Source: Gammaproteobacteria bacterium | GTDB taxonomy: Bacteria; Pseudomonadota; Gammaproteobacteria; Pseudomonadales; UBA5518 | Direction: 5' to 3' | Assembly: GCA_016718385.1 (NCBI GenBank) | Contig: JADKDK010000007.1 | Span: 62,001 to 126,000, forward strand | Length of the DNA stretch: 64,000 bases | Part shown: positions 28,040 through 40,896 of the stretch, piece by piece | Layout of the letters: each line of letters opens with the position of its first letter | Position numbering within the stretch: position 1 is the first letter of the stretch | Notes under the pieces: model-generated | What the model saw: only the letters and a program-made list of their open reading frames with translations | What the model was told of the DNA's origin: nothing | Database searches by the model: none | Translations under genes and position numbers: made by a program

Positions 28040-29935
28040 ATGGCAGTCAGCGCCCAATACAATGCCGAGGCCATCGAAGTACTGACGGGGCTCGACCCGG
28101 TGCGCAAGCGCCCGGGGATGTACACCGACACCACGCGCCCCAACCACCTCGCGCAGGAAGTGATCGACAACGGCGTCGACGAGGCCCTGGCCGGTTTCGC
28201 GCGCGCCATCGACGTTGTGCTGCACGCCGACGGCTCGGTGTCGGTGACGGACGACGGCCGTGGCATGCCGGTCGACATCCACCCCGAGCAGGGCAAGCCC
28301 GGCGTCGAGGTGATCCTCTGCACGCTGCACGCGGGCGGCAAGTTCTCCGAGGGCAGCTACCAGTTCTCCGGCGGCCTGCACGGCGTGGGCGTGTCGGTGG
28401 TCAACGCGCTGTCGCTGGAGCTCGAGGTCACGGTCAGGCGCGACGGCAACGTCTATCGCATGCGCTTCGCCAACGGCAACAAGGCCTCCGAGCTGGAGAT
28501 CATCGACTCGGTGGCCAGGCGCAGCACCGGCACCACGGTGCGCTTCAGGCCCGATCCGCGCTATTTCGACACCGTGAAGTTCTCGGTCCCGCGCCTCACG
28601 CACCTGCTGCGCGCCAAGGCCGTGCTGTGTCCGGGCCTCAACATCACCTTCACCGACGAGGCGACGGGCCAGCGCGAGGCGTGGTACTACGAAAACGGCC
28701 TGCCGGACTACATCCGCGGCGCCACCGCCGAGTACCCGACGCTGCCGGCAGAGCCCTTCGTCGGCAGCTTCAGCGGCAAGACCGAGGCCGTGGACTGGGC
28801 AGTGCAGTGGCTGCCCGAGGGCGGCGAACTGATCACCGAGAGCTACGTGAACCTGATCCCGACCGCGCAGGGCGGCACGCACGTCAACGGGTTGCGCACG
28901 GGTCTGCTCGAGGCCCTGCGGGAATACTGCGAGTTCAGGAGCCTGCTGCCGCGCGGCATCAAGCTGAGCCCGGAGGATTTGTGGGACCGCTGCGCCTACG
29001 TGCTGTCGGCCAAGCTGCGCGAGCCGCAATTCAGCGGCCAGACCAAGGAGCGCCTGTCCTCGCGCGAGGCCGCCGCATTCATTGCCGGCGTGGCGCGCGA
29101 CGCGTTCTCGCTGTGGCTGGGGCAGCACACCGAGGAAGGCGACAAGCTCGCCGAGATGGCGGTCTCTGCCGCCGCGGCAAGGCTGCGCAAGAGCCGCCAG
29201 GTCGAGCGCAAGAAGATCACCTCGGGACCGGCGCTGCCGGGCAAGCTCGCCGACTGCACCGCGCAGGATCTCGACCGCACCGAGCTGTTCCTCGTCGAGG
29301 GTGACTCCGCGGGCGGTTCGGCCAAGCAGGCGCGCGACCGCGTGTTCCAGGCGATCATGCCGCTGAAGGGCAAGATCCTGAACTCCTGGGAGCTGGATAG
29401 CAGCGAGATCCTCGCCTCGGAGGAGATCCACAACATCGCCGTCGCGCTCGGCGTCGATCCGGGCTCGGCCGATCTCGGCGGGCTGCGCTACGGCAAGGTC
29501 TGCATCCTGGCCGATGCCGACAGCGACGGGCTGCACATCGCGACGCTGCTGTGCGCGTTGTTCGTGCGCCATTTCCGCCCGCTGGTCCAGGCGCGGCGCG
29601 TGTTCGTGGCGATGCCGCCGCTGTATCGCATCGACATCGGCAAGGACGTCTACTACGCGCTCGACGAATCCGAGAAGGAAGGCGTGCTGAACCTGATCGA
29701 GGCCGAGAAGAAGAAGGGCAAGGTCAACGTGCAGCGCTTCAAGGGGCTCGGCGAGATGAACCCGTTGCAGCTGCGCGAGACCGTGATGACCCCGGACACC
29801 CGCCGCCTGGTGGAGCTCACGCTCAGCGAGGAAGACCAGGCCGACCAGCTGCTCGACATGCTGCTGGCGAAGAAGCGCGCCACCGACCGCCGCGACTGGC
29901 TGGAGCGCAGCGGCAACCTGGCGCAGCGGATGTGA
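28040..29935 (+). CDS. parE: DNA topoisomerase IV subunit B
   Basis: A 631-residue GHKL ATPase/TOPRIM subunit that powers decatenation of sister chromosomes. It shows the start YNAEAIEVLTGLDPVRKRPG, ATP-binding VIDNGVDEALAG, DDGRGMPV and GGLHGVGVSVVNAL, then the TOPRIM parts LVEGDSAGGSAKQ (which includes the quinolone-region context PLKGKILNSWE) and LADADSDGLHI. The ATG follows GGGAG. The stop overlaps the GTG start of the transport operon. In relatives parE and parC are close; here a four-gene MCE operon lies between them. Confidence 0.97.
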   Translation: MAVSAQYNAEAIEVLTGLDPVRKRPGMYTDTTRPNHLAQEVIDNGVDEALAGFARAIDVVLHADGSVSVTDDGRGMPVDIHPEQGKPGVEVILCTLHAGGKFSEGSYQFSGGLHGVGVSVVNALSLELEVTVRRDGNVYRMRFANGNKASELEIIDSVARRSTGTTVRFRPDPRYFDTVKFSVPRLTHLLRAKAVLCPGLNITFTDEATGQREAWYYENGLPDYIRGATAEYPTLPAEPFVGSFSGKTEAVDWAVQWLPEGGELITESYVNLIPTAQGGTHVNGLRTGLLEALREYCEFRSLLPRGIKLSPEDLWDRCAYVLSAKLREPQFSGQTKERLSSREAAAFIAGVARDAFSLWLGQHTEEGDKLAEMAVSAAAARLRKSRQVERKKITSGPALPGKLADCTAQDLDRTELFLVEGDSAGGSAKQARDRVFQAIMPLKGKILNSWELDSSEILASEEIHNIAVALGVDPGSADLGGLRYGKVCILADADSDGLHIATLLCALFVRHFRPLVQARRVFVAMPPLYRIDIGKDVYYALDESEKEGVLNLIEAEKKKGKVNVQRFKGLGEMNPLQLRETVMTPDTRRLVELTLSEEDQADQLLDMLLAKKRATDRRDWLERSGNLAQRM

Positions 29936-31077
29936 GCCCGGCACCGGCTGCGGATCCGAACCCGGCGCGCTGCGCGATCGAGGCGCGCGCCGGGGGATCC
30001 ACGCTGGTGCTGTCCGGCGACTGGACGGTGGCGCGCGGCGCGCCGCGCGCCGCCGACGTGCTGCCGCAGCTGCGCGCACAGCCGGCGCGCGAGCTCGGTT
30101 TCGACTGCAGCGCGCTCGGCAGCTGGGATTCGCTGCTGGTGATGCTGCTGCTCGGCATCGAGGAGGAATGCGCGCGCGCCGGCATGCGGTTCGATTCCGC
30201 GAACCTGCCCGAGGGCGCGCTGCGGCTGATGGCGCTGGCGCGCGCGGTGCGGCGCGAGCAGCACGCGCCGCCGGCGCGCGCGCCGTGGTGGCGGCGCCTG
30301 CTCGCCGGTGAGCCGCTGCTGCGGGTCTGGGGCGAGCTGCTCGAGACGCTCGCCTTCATCGGCGAGCTGCTGATCGCGCTCGGCAAGCTCTGCCTCGGGC
30401 GCGCCAATACCCGCCTGCGCGATTTCCTCTGGTTCGTGCAGCAGGCGGGGCCGGCGGCGATCGGCATCGTCACGCTGATCAGCGTGCTGGTCGGCATGAT
30501 CCTCGCTTACCTCGGCTCGGTGCAGCTGCGCCAGTTCGGCGCGCAGATCTACGTCGCGGACCTGGTCGGCATCGGCATGGTGCGCGAGATGGCCGCCCTG
30601 ATGACCGGCGTGATCATGGCAGGGCGCACGGGCGCGGCCTATGCCGCGCAACTCGGCACCATGCAGACGCGCGAGGAGATCGACGCGATCCGCACGCTCG
30701 GCATGTCGCCGATGGAATTCCTGGTGCTGCCGCGCCTGCTGGCACTGGTGCTGGTCATGCCGCTGCTCACCCTCTACAGCGGCGTGCTCGGCATGTGCGG
30801 TGGCGCGCTGGTGGCGACAGGGATGGACGTGTCGTGGACGCAGTACCTGCACGAGACGCGGCTCGCCGTGAACCTGACGCACATATCGACGGGACTCGCG
30901 AAGAGCGTGGTCTTCGGGCTGCTGATCGCACTCGCCGGCTGCCGCGCGGGCATGCAGTGCGGGCGCAGCTCCGAGGCCGTGGGCAAGGCAACGACCCGGG
31001 CGGTGGTCGCCGCCATCGTGGCGTTGATCGTCGCCGACGCGGCGTTCAATATCGTCTACCAGCGGCTGGGGATCTGA
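29932..31077 (+). CDS. MlaE-type lipid ABC transporter permease with fused STAS domain
   Basis: A 381-residue inner membrane permease beginning at GTG that overlaps the parE stop. Residues 15-100 form a STAS domain (LVLSGDWTV, LGFDCSALGSWDSLL), equivalent to a fused MlaB. The C-terminal ~260 residues are an MlaE permease with about five membrane segments and the family blocks VGMILAYLGSVQLRQFGAQ, LVGIGMVREMAALMTGVIMAGRTGA and EEIDAIRTLGMSPMEFLVLPR. It is the core of a periplasm-spanning lipid transporter. It is followed by its ATPase, MCE protein and lipoprotein. Confidence 0.9.
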   Translation: MSPAPAADPNPARCAIEARAGGSTLVLSGDWTVARGAPRAADVLPQLRAQPARELGFDCSALGSWDSLLVMLLLGIEEECARAGMRFDSANLPEGALRLMALARAVRREQHAPPARAPWWRRLLAGEPLLRVWGELLETLAFIGELLIALGKLCLGRANTRLRDFLWFVQQAGPAAIGIVTLISVLVGMILAYLGSVQLRQFGAQIYVADLVGIGMVREMAALMTGVIMAGRTGAAYAAQLGTMQTREEIDAIRTLGMSPMEFLVLPRLLALVLVMPLLTLYSGVLGMCGGALVATGMDVSWTQYLHETRLAVNLTHISTGLAKSVVFGLLIALAGCRAGMQCGRSSEAVGKATTRAVVAAIVALIVADAAFNIVYQRLGI

Positions 31078-31079
31078 GC

Positions 31080-31844
31080 GTGGATGCACCGCAGCCGCAT
31101 ATCGAGGTCCGCGGGCTCACGATGGCTTACGGCTCGCGCGTGATCCAGAAGGATCTCGACTTCACGGTGAACCGCGGCGACATCTTCGTGATCATGGGCG
31201 GCAGCGGCTGCGGCAAGTCGACGCTGCTCAAGCACATGATCGGCCTCTACGAGCCCGCCGCCGGGGAGATCCTCTACGGTGGCGCGAGCTTCCAGCGTGC
31301 CGATGACGAGGAGCGTGACCGCATGCGCCGGGGCTGGGGCATCACCTACCAGGGCGGCGGCCTGTTCAGCGCGATGACGCTCGCCGAGAATGTCGCGCTG
31401 CCGCTGCAGCAGTACACGCCGCTCGATGCCGCCACCATCGGCGAGCTCGTGTCGTACAAGCTGGCGCTGGTGGGGCTCGCGGGCTTCGAGGAGTACTACC
31501 CCTCCGAAATCAGCGGCGGCATGCAGAAGCGCGCCGGGCTGGCGCGCGCGATCGCGCTCGATCCCGAGATCCTGTTCTTCGACGAGCCCTCGGCGGGCCT
31601 CGACCCGATCAGCTCGCGGCTGCTCGACGAGCTGATCCTGCACATGCGCGACGCGCTGGGGGCCACGGTGGTGATGGTGACGCACGAACTGGCGAGCATT
31701 TTCGCGATCGGTAACAATTCGGTCTTTCTCGACGCGGAGACCCGCACCATGCTCGATTACGGCGACCCGCAGCACCTGCTCACCGGCAGCGACCACGAGG
31801 TCGTGCGTCGGTTCCTGTCGCGCAGCGCGGGCGAAGGCGCGTGA
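31080..31844 (+). CDS. MlaF-type ABC transporter ATPase
   Basis: A 254-residue ABC ATPase starting at GTG two bases after the permease stop. It has Walker A MGGSGCGKSTLLKH, Q-loop YQGGGLFSAMTLAENV, signature SEISGGMQKRAGLARAI, Walker B ILFFDEPSAGLDP and H-switch VMVTHELASI. The signature wording SGGMQKRAGLARA is typical of the MlaF/Mkl subfamily that drives MCE lipid transport. It overlaps the MCE gene by four bases. Confidence 0.92.
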   Translation: MDAPQPHIEVRGLTMAYGSRVIQKDLDFTVNRGDIFVIMGGSGCGKSTLLKHMIGLYEPAAGEILYGGASFQRADDEERDRMRRGWGITYQGGGLFSAMTLAENVALPLQQYTPLDAATIGELVSYKLALVGLAGFEEYYPSEISGGMQKRAGLARAIALDPEILFFDEPSAGLDPISSRLLDELILHMRDALGATVVMVTHELASIFAIGNNSVFLDAETRTMLDYGDPQHLLTGSDHEVVRRFLSRSAGEGA

Positions 31845-32821
31845 GCGGCAAGCCCAACCCCACCGCGATCGGCGCCTTCGTGGTAGGCGCGATCGTGCTG
31901 CTGCTCGGCGCCACGCTGTTCTTCGGCGCCACGCTCTTCAGCGGGAGCGCCGGCAAGTTCGGTGCCGCGGCGATCTTCACCGGCTCGGTCAAGGGCCTCG
32001 ACGTGGGCGCGCCGGTGACGCTGCGCGGCGTGAAGATCGGCGAGGTGACCGACATACACGTGGCCTTCGACGAGCGCACGGCCGAGTTCGTGATCCCGGT
32101 GTCGATCTCCCTCAACCGCGAGGATCTCGGCATCGCGAAGGACCTTGCGACCCGGGCCAACCTGCAGGTGCTGGTCGACCGCGGGTTGCGCGCGCAGCTC
32201 AAGACGCAGAGCCTGCTGACCGGGCTGCTCTACGTGGACCTGGTTTTCAAGCCGGAATCGCCGCCGCGTTATGTCGATTTCGACACCGAGGAGCCGCAGC
32301 TGCCGACCACGCCCACCGGTCTCGAGGCGATCATGGAACGCATGAGCGAGGTCGACCTGCAATCGATCATCCAGAACGCGGACCAGACGCTGCGCGCGGT
32401 CTCGTCGTTGCTCGCCAACCCCGAGACGCAGCGCATTCCCGCGAACATCAACGCCGCGCTCGCTGACGTGCGCTCGCTGGTCGCCAACACCGATCGCCAG
32501 GTCGCGCTGATCGGGTCGCGCCTCGATGCGCTGGCCGGCTCCGCCGACGGCACGCTCGGCGTGCTGCGCGTGCAGGTCAAGGACACCGGCACGCGGCTCG
32601 ATGCCAGCCTGCAGGCGCTGGACCAGACGCTGGCCAGCCTGCGGGTCACCTCGGACGAGGCCGGCTACGCGCTCTCGGAGCAGTCGCCCGTGTTCCACGA
32701 ACTGACACGCACCGCCGCCGAGCTCGGCCGCGCCGGCCGCGCGCTGCAGGCGCTGGCCGACGCGCTGGCGCGCGAGCCGGAATCACTGCTGCGCGGGCGC
32801 AGCGACAGGAGTGACGAATGA
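31841..32821 (+). CDS. MCE-family (MlaD/PqiB-like) substrate-binding protein
   Basis: A 326-residue protein starting at GTG. An N-terminal membrane anchor (about 8-35, AIGAFVVGAIVLLLGATLFF) is followed by one MCE domain (about 40-125, GSVKGLDVGAPVTLRGVKIGEV). A long alpha-helical C-terminal segment has heptad-like pattern, suited to form a tube or needle. A PqiC-type lipoprotein downstream and a single MCE domain put it in the group with permease, ATPase, MCE and auxiliary lipoprotein rather than the MlaC-containing Mla system. Substrate is probably a phospholipid or other hydrophobic molecule (inference). Confidence 0.9.
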   Translation: MSGKPNPTAIGAFVVGAIVLLLGATLFFGATLFSGSAGKFGAAAIFTGSVKGLDVGAPVTLRGVKIGEVTDIHVAFDERTAEFVIPVSISLNREDLGIAKDLATRANLQVLVDRGLRAQLKTQSLLTGLLYVDLVFKPESPPRYVDFDTEEPQLPTTPTGLEAIMERMSEVDLQSIIQNADQTLRAVSSLLANPETQRIPANINAALADVRSLVANTDRQVALIGSRLDALAGSADGTLGVLRVQVKDTGTRLDASLQALDQTLASLRVTSDEAGYALSEQSPVFHELTRTAAELGRAGRALQALADALAREPESLLRGRSDRSDE

Positions 32822-33423
32822 TGCCCAGAGCGCTGCGCCTCGCGCCGGTGCTGGCCCTGGCCGCCGTGCTGGCGGCCTGCGGCTCCACCCCGCGCACGGA
32901 ATATTTCCTGCTGAGCGCCGAGGCGCCGCCAGCCGCGGCGCGCGCGGAGCCCTCGATCGGCATCGCCGAGCTGAAGGTGGCGGAATACCTGCAGCGCCCC
33001 GAGATGCTGATCATGGAGAGCGCCAACCGCCTCAGCCTGCGCGACTACCACCGCTGGGCCGAGCCGCTCGCCGATGGCGTGCAGCGCACCGTGGCGCTGA
33101 ACCTGGGCGCGCTGCTCGAAACCGACGCCGTGCGCGTGCGGCCGTGGCCGCGCGAATGGTCGCCCCAGTGGCTGCTCAGGCTGAGCATCGCGCGTCTGGA
33201 CGTGCGCGGCGATACGGTGGAGCTCGTCGCGAACTGGTCGCTGGCGCGCGAGGGCGAGACACGTGATCGCAGCAGCCGGCTCGTGCGCGCGCGCTCGGGC
33301 ACGTCCGCCGACTCGGTGGCGGCCGACATCAGCGCCGTGCTGCTGGAGCTGAGCGGGCAGATCGCCGCCGAGGTGCGCGCCGCCGGCGCCGGCGCGGATG
33401 ACGCGCCGGCGCAAACCCAATAG
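32818..33423 (+). CDS. PqiC-type ABC transport auxiliary lipoprotein
   Basis: A 201-residue outer membrane lipoprotein with a short signal peptide and lipobox ending AVLAAC (Cys21). The ABC_trans_aux domain is recognised by RTEYFLLSAE, LKVAEYLQRPEMLIM, SANRLSLRDYHRWAEPL and AVLLELSGQIAAEVRAA. It completes the four-gene MCE transport operon and likely docks the MCE tube at the outer membrane. The start overlaps the MCE gene (ATGA). Confidence 0.88.
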   Translation: MMPRALRLAPVLALAAVLAACGSTPRTEYFLLSAEAPPAAARAEPSIGIAELKVAEYLQRPEMLIMESANRLSLRDYHRWAEPLADGVQRTVALNLGALLETDAVRVRPWPREWSPQWLLRLSIARLDVRGDTVELVANWSLAREGETRDRSSRLVRARSGTSADSVAADISAVLLELSGQIAAEVRAAGAGADDAPAQTQ

Positions 33424-33496
33424 CATATGCCGCCCCGCGCGAGGCGCGGGCTCCCGCGATCCCCAGCCCGGGCTAGCATTACGGCCGGAGACAGGC

Positions 33497-35751
<2,255 letters not shown>

Positions 35752-35756
35752 GGCGC

Positions 35757-36974
<1,218 letters not shown>

Positions 36975-37069
36975 GGCGTCTCAGGGCCGTGGGCGGGGTG
37001 GGGGAGCCGCCGTTTTCCGCAGCGCGAGCGCAGCGGGGCGCAGCAGGCGGGCGAAAGATTCACAGGCTC

Positions 37070-39103
37070 TCAGGCGAGGTCGGTGAAGTCGTAGTGCATC
37101 TGCGCCTGCGGCGCCTGCAGGTAATCGCCCTGGATGAAATTGACGCCGAGCTGCCACAGCACGGCGAGCACGCCCGCGCCTTCGACGCCCGGCATGATCG
37201 AGGCGATCTGCTCGCGGTGCAGCGATTCGACCAGCGGCTTGAGCAGCGTATTGGTGCTCTCGGTGTCTGTCAGCGCCGGTGCCAGCCGCTCGGCGATGCG
37301 CGCGAACTGCGGACGCAGGTGCAGCAGTTCCGGGAGCGGGTTGTCGCCGCTGTGCACCTCGGCAACGCACAGCTGGCAGCCGAGACTGGACAGCCGCTCG
37401 GCGAGTTGCTTTGCCTGCTTCAGGTGCGAGCTCGCGGTGCGGTGCGCGATCGCGATCACGAGGCAATCGGGCGGCACCGCGGCGGCGCGCAGCGTCGCGG
37501 CCAGCCAGTCCGCGAAATCGGCATCCAGCACGCTGCCGCCGCCGATCGGGAGGATCAGGCGTGTTTCGGGATGCGCGGCGCGGTGCGCGGCCAGCTGCTG
37601 CAGCGCCTGCTGCGCCACCAGCTGGTCGAGCTCGGCGCTCGATACGCCCGGGCTTGTCTCGGCCAGCCAGTCGAGCGCCGGGCGATTGGACGGATGGTGC
37701 CGCGCCTGCGCCTCGTAGTACTCGTTGCTGTCGCCGCGCAGGCTGACGATCGGCTGGAACAGGATGCGCAGCTCGCCGCGGCGCAGCGCCTCCTCGATCG
37801 AGGGGCCGCTGGCCGTCGCCACGTCTGCGTCCGGCGCCGCGGCACTGGCGAGCCCGACGCGCTCGGGGTCGGCGGCGCGCAGGCGCTGCGCGCGCTCGAC
37901 GGTGCCGAGCAGCGCGCTCCAGCAGCGGTCGAGCAGGGCGTCCACCGTGGCGTCGCGCCCCTCGCCGAGCGGACAGACCTCGACGCAGATGCTGCAGCTC
38001 ACGCTTTGCGTGCCGACTTCGTGGATGTGTCCCGCGACCGCTTGCACCGCGCGACGCGCCTGCGCGAGCGCACGCTCCGGGTCGCTGTCTGCCAGGAGCA
38101 CGGCGAGCACGCCGTCGGCGGCGCGCAGCGGTGCCTGGGTCCAGCCGACGCTGCGCGCCACGAAGGCGCCCAGTTCGTCCACCAGCCGGTTCGCCGCGCC
38201 GACGCCGAGATGGCGGCAGTGCTGGTTGAAGCCATCCACCGCGATCAGCAGCAACTGCCCGCCCGCCGTGGCGGACAGGGTCGAAGCCAGCACGGCCAGG
38301 CCACCGGCGCCGGCCGCTGCCGGCGCGGTAGCGCCAGCGGGCGCGGCGCGCACCAGCACCTGCATGCAGGGCTCGCCCTCGAAGCTCGCGCTCGAGAGCA
38401 CGAGCTGCCCGGCGAACTCGCTGCCGTCGGCGCGCGTGCCGGTGAAGTCGATCGCCGTCTGCGCCTCCGGATGGGCGCGGTAACGCTTCAGCGCGTCCTT
38501 GAACTCCTGCTGCTTTTGCGCCGCGATCAGGTCGACCAGCGGAATGGAGCCCAGCTCCTCGACGTCGGCATAGCCGAACAGCTCGGCGTAGAGCTCGTTG
38601 GCGTGCACGTGCATGCCGTCGACGACGTAGGCGATGGCGTCGCGCGAAGCAGCGAGCAGCAGCTCGCAGCGCTCGGCGGTCTCGGCGTATTGCACGCGCA
38701 GCGCCGCGAGTTCGCGGTGCGCGCGGCGCGCGCGGATCTCTCGACAGGCCGCCAGCAGCAACCGCGCGCCGTCGTCGGCGCCGACCACGTCGCGGGCGCC
38801 GGCGCGCAGCCAGCCCAGCGCCTCGGCCCCGAGCGGTTCGGCGGCGCGCACGATGCAGGGCAGATCGCTCGCGCGTTCGGCGAGCAGGGCCAGCGCCTCG
38901 GCGGGCGCGACTTCGGGGTGCTTCTCGTGCGCGATGAACAGGTCCCACTGCCCGTCGCGCTGCATGTCGTCCAGATCGCGCAGCGAGGTGATGCGGTGCG
39001 CGCGCACACTGTGACCTGCGTCACGAAACAACGCGAGGCAGCTTTCCAGCGCAGCCTGTGATTCGCAGCTGACCAGGAGCTGTAGATTGTCGTTATGCTG
39101 CAT
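37070..39103 (-). CDS. fimX: FimX-like c-di-GMP effector (REC-PAS-degenerate GGDEF-degenerate EAL)
   Basis: A 677-residue protein in four parts: a receiver-like domain (1-125) without an obvious phosphoacceptor, PAS (about 145-260), a GGDEF-type domain (about 275-425) and an EAL domain (about 430-677). The GGDEF motif is lost (LRAADGVLAVLLAD), and the EAL signature reads EAQ in SNEYYEAQARHH. The usual DDFG metal motif reads AEVHSG, so neither cyclase nor phosphodiesterase activity is expected. The C terminus LWQLGVNFIQGDYLQAPQ matches P. aeruginosa FimX, which binds c-di-GMP and controls type IV pilus assembly and twitching through PilZ/PilB. Position next to serB agrees. Divergent from efp. 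Confidence 0.85.
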   Translation of the reverse strand: MQHNDNLQLLVSCESQAALESCLALFRDAGHSVRAHRITSLRDLDDMQRDGQWDLFIAHEKHPEVAPAEALALLAERASDLPCIVRAAEPLGAEALGWLRAGARDVVGADDGARLLLAACREIRARRAHRELAALRVQYAETAERCELLLAASRDAIAYVVDGMHVHANELYAELFGYADVEELGSIPLVDLIAAQKQQEFKDALKRYRAHPEAQTAIDFTGTRADGSEFAGQLVLSSASFEGEPCMQVLVRAAPAGATAPAAAGAGGLAVLASTLSATAGGQLLLIAVDGFNQHCRHLGVGAANRLVDELGAFVARSVGWTQAPLRAADGVLAVLLADSDPERALAQARRAVQAVAGHIHEVGTQSVSCSICVEVCPLGEGRDATVDALLDRCWSALLGTVERAQRLRAADPERVGLASAAAPDADVATASGPSIEEALRRGELRILFQPIVSLRGDSNEYYEAQARHHPSNRPALDWLAETSPGVSSAELDQLVAQQALQQLAAHRAAHPETRLILPIGGGSVLDADFADWLAATLRAAAVPPDCLVIAIAHRTASSHLKQAKQLAERLSSLGCQLCVAEVHSGDNPLPELLHLRPQFARIAERLAPALTDTESTNTLLKPLVESLHREQIASIMPGVEGAGVLAVLWQLGVNFIQGDYLQAPQAQMHYDFTDLA

Positions 39104-39297
39104 TCCAATGGGCCATCAGGGCCGCGACGCCATCGTCGCAAGGCCGGTCCGGCAAGTGTAGGAGACCCCCGGCGAGGGCGCCAACCGGGCCGCGGGACGA
39201 GCCGCGCGCGCTGTGACCCATGCCACGCTGCCATCGAGCGGCCGATCGGAGTATCATCCGCGCCCATCATTTTGCCGCGAACCCTGCAGAGGCACAC

Positions 39298-39867
39298 ATG
39301 GCGTCCTTTTCCACCAATGAATTCAAACCCGGCCTGAAGGTGATCCTGGACGGGGATCCCTGCTCGATCCTGGAGAACGAGTACGTCAAGCCCGGCAAGG
39401 GGCAGGCCTTCAACCGCGTGAAGTTGCGCAACCTGAAGAACGGCCGCGTGTGGGAGCGCACCTTCAAGTCGGGCGACAGCCTGGAAGGCGCCGACGCGGT
39501 CGACAAGGAGCTGCAGTACCTCTACAACGACGGCGAGTTCTGGAACTTCATGGATCCGGAGACCTTCGAGCAGTACACCGCCTCGAAGGACATCGTGGGC
39601 GATGCGGGCCAGTGGCTGAAGGAGCAGGACACCTGCACCGTGACGCTGTGGAACGACTCGCCGCTCACCGTGTCGCCGGCGAACTTCGTCGAGCTGGAGA
39701 TCGTCGAGACCGACCCGGGGCTGCGCGGCGATACCGCGACCGGCGGCACCAAGCCGGCCAAGCTGTCCACCGGCGCCACCGTGCGCGTGCCGCTGTTCCT
39801 CGACGTGGGCGAGGTGGTGCGCGTGGACACCCGCACCGGCGAGTACATGAACCGCGTCCGCGGCTGA
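39298..39867 (+). CDS. efp: Translation elongation factor P
   Basis: A 189-residue three-domain factor that rescues ribosomes stalled at polyproline. The modified loop is KPGKGQAF with Lys34, the residue to which EpmA attaches beta-lysine. The rest is canonical (RTFKSGDSLEGADAVDKELQ and the C-terminal ATVRVPLFLDVGEVVRVDTR). The ATG at 39298 is used because homology begins MASFSTNEFKPG. The modification enzyme EpmA is encoded 11 bases downstream. Confidence 0.97.
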   Translation: MASFSTNEFKPGLKVILDGDPCSILENEYVKPGKGQAFNRVKLRNLKNGRVWERTFKSGDSLEGADAVDKELQYLYNDGEFWNFMDPETFEQYTASKDIVGDAGQWLKEQDTCTVTLWNDSPLTVSPANFVELEIVETDPGLRGDTATGGTKPAKLSTGATVRVPLFLDVGEVVRVDTRTGEYMNRVRG

Positions 39868-39878
39868 GACGCCTGCCC

Positions 39879-40847
39879 GTGCCGCGCGACGGGAGTCTCT
39901 GGCGCCCCGGCGCCGGCATAGCGACCCTGCGCCGGCGCGGCGCGATCATCGCCGCGATCCGCGGTTTCTTCATGGCGCGCGGCGTGCTGGAGGTCGACAC
40001 GCCGCAGCTCTGCCCCGTCACCGCGACCGACCCGCTGCTCGAGAGCATACCCGCCCTGCCCTTTGGCGAGGACTCGTCCTGGTACCTGCAGACCAGTCCC
40101 GAGTTCGCGATGAAGCGCCTGCTGGCCGCCGGCAGCGGCCCCATCTACCAGATGGCGCACGCCTTCCGCCGCCGCGAGTCCGGTCCGCGCCACAACCCTG
40201 AATTCACGATGCTCGAGTGGTACCGTCCCGGCTTCGATGCCGCGGCGCTGCTCGCTGAGGTCGCGGAACTGGTCGGCGAGGTCATCGGCGCGCGCCCCAC
40301 TCGCCGCGACGCCTGGGGCGCGCTGTTCCTGCGCCACGCCGGACTCGATCCCTTCGCCGCCAGCGACGCGGCGCTCGGCGAGCGCTCCGCGGCCCTCGCG
40401 GGCGAGGCCGCGCGCGGCTGGGCGCGCGACGAACTGCTCGACCTGCTGTTCAGCGAGCTGGTGGAACCGCGGCTCGGGCATGATTGCCTGCAGTTCGTGG
40501 ATGCCTTCCCGGCCTCGCGCGCCTCGCTCGCGCGCACCACGCGCGATGCCGCCGGCAACCCGGTGGCGGAGCGCTTCGAGCTCTTCATCGACGGCTACGA
40601 GATCGCCAACGGCTACAACGAGCTGTGCGATGCCGACGAACTGCGCCGACGCATGGAAACCGACAACCGCGCGCGCGCCGCGCGCGGCCTGCCGCCCAGC
40701 CCGCCCGACGAGCGCCTGCTCGCGGCGATGGCCAGCGGCCTGCCGGAATGCGCCGGCGTGGCGCTGGGGGTCGACCGCCTGATCATGATCGCGCTGGGCG
40801 TGCAGCACATCGGCGAGGTGATGGCGTTTTCGGCCGAGCGCGCGTGA
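39879..40847 (+). CDS. epmA: EF-P beta-lysine ligase
   Basis: A 322-residue class II LysRS-like catalytic core without an anticodon-binding domain, which adds beta-lysine to Lys34 of EF-P. Seen: ARGVLEVDTPQLCPVTATDP, LQTSPEFAMKRLLAAGSGPIYQ, FRRRESGPRHNPEFTMLEWYR, and the C-terminal GVALGVDRLIMIALG. It starts at GTG 11 bases after the efp stop, giving the opening VPRDGSLWRPGAGIATLRRRGAII. Presence predicts a lysine 2,3-aminomutase (EpmB) elsewhere in the genome; it is not in this window. Confidence 0.93.
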   Translation: MPRDGSLWRPGAGIATLRRRGAIIAAIRGFFMARGVLEVDTPQLCPVTATDPLLESIPALPFGEDSSWYLQTSPEFAMKRLLAAGSGPIYQMAHAFRRRESGPRHNPEFTMLEWYRPGFDAAALLAEVAELVGEVIGARPTRRDAWGALFLRHAGLDPFAASDAALGERSAALAGEAARGWARDELLDLLFSELVEPRLGHDCLQFVDAFPASRASLARTTRDAAGNPVAERFELFIDGYEIANGYNELCDADELRRRMETDNRARAARGLPPSPPDERLLAAMASGLPECAGVALGVDRLIMIALGVQHIGEVMAFSAERA

Positions 40848-40896
40848 GCGTGGTTCGCGCGGGTTCAATGCAGCGACCGGGGTAAGGCTTCGATCC

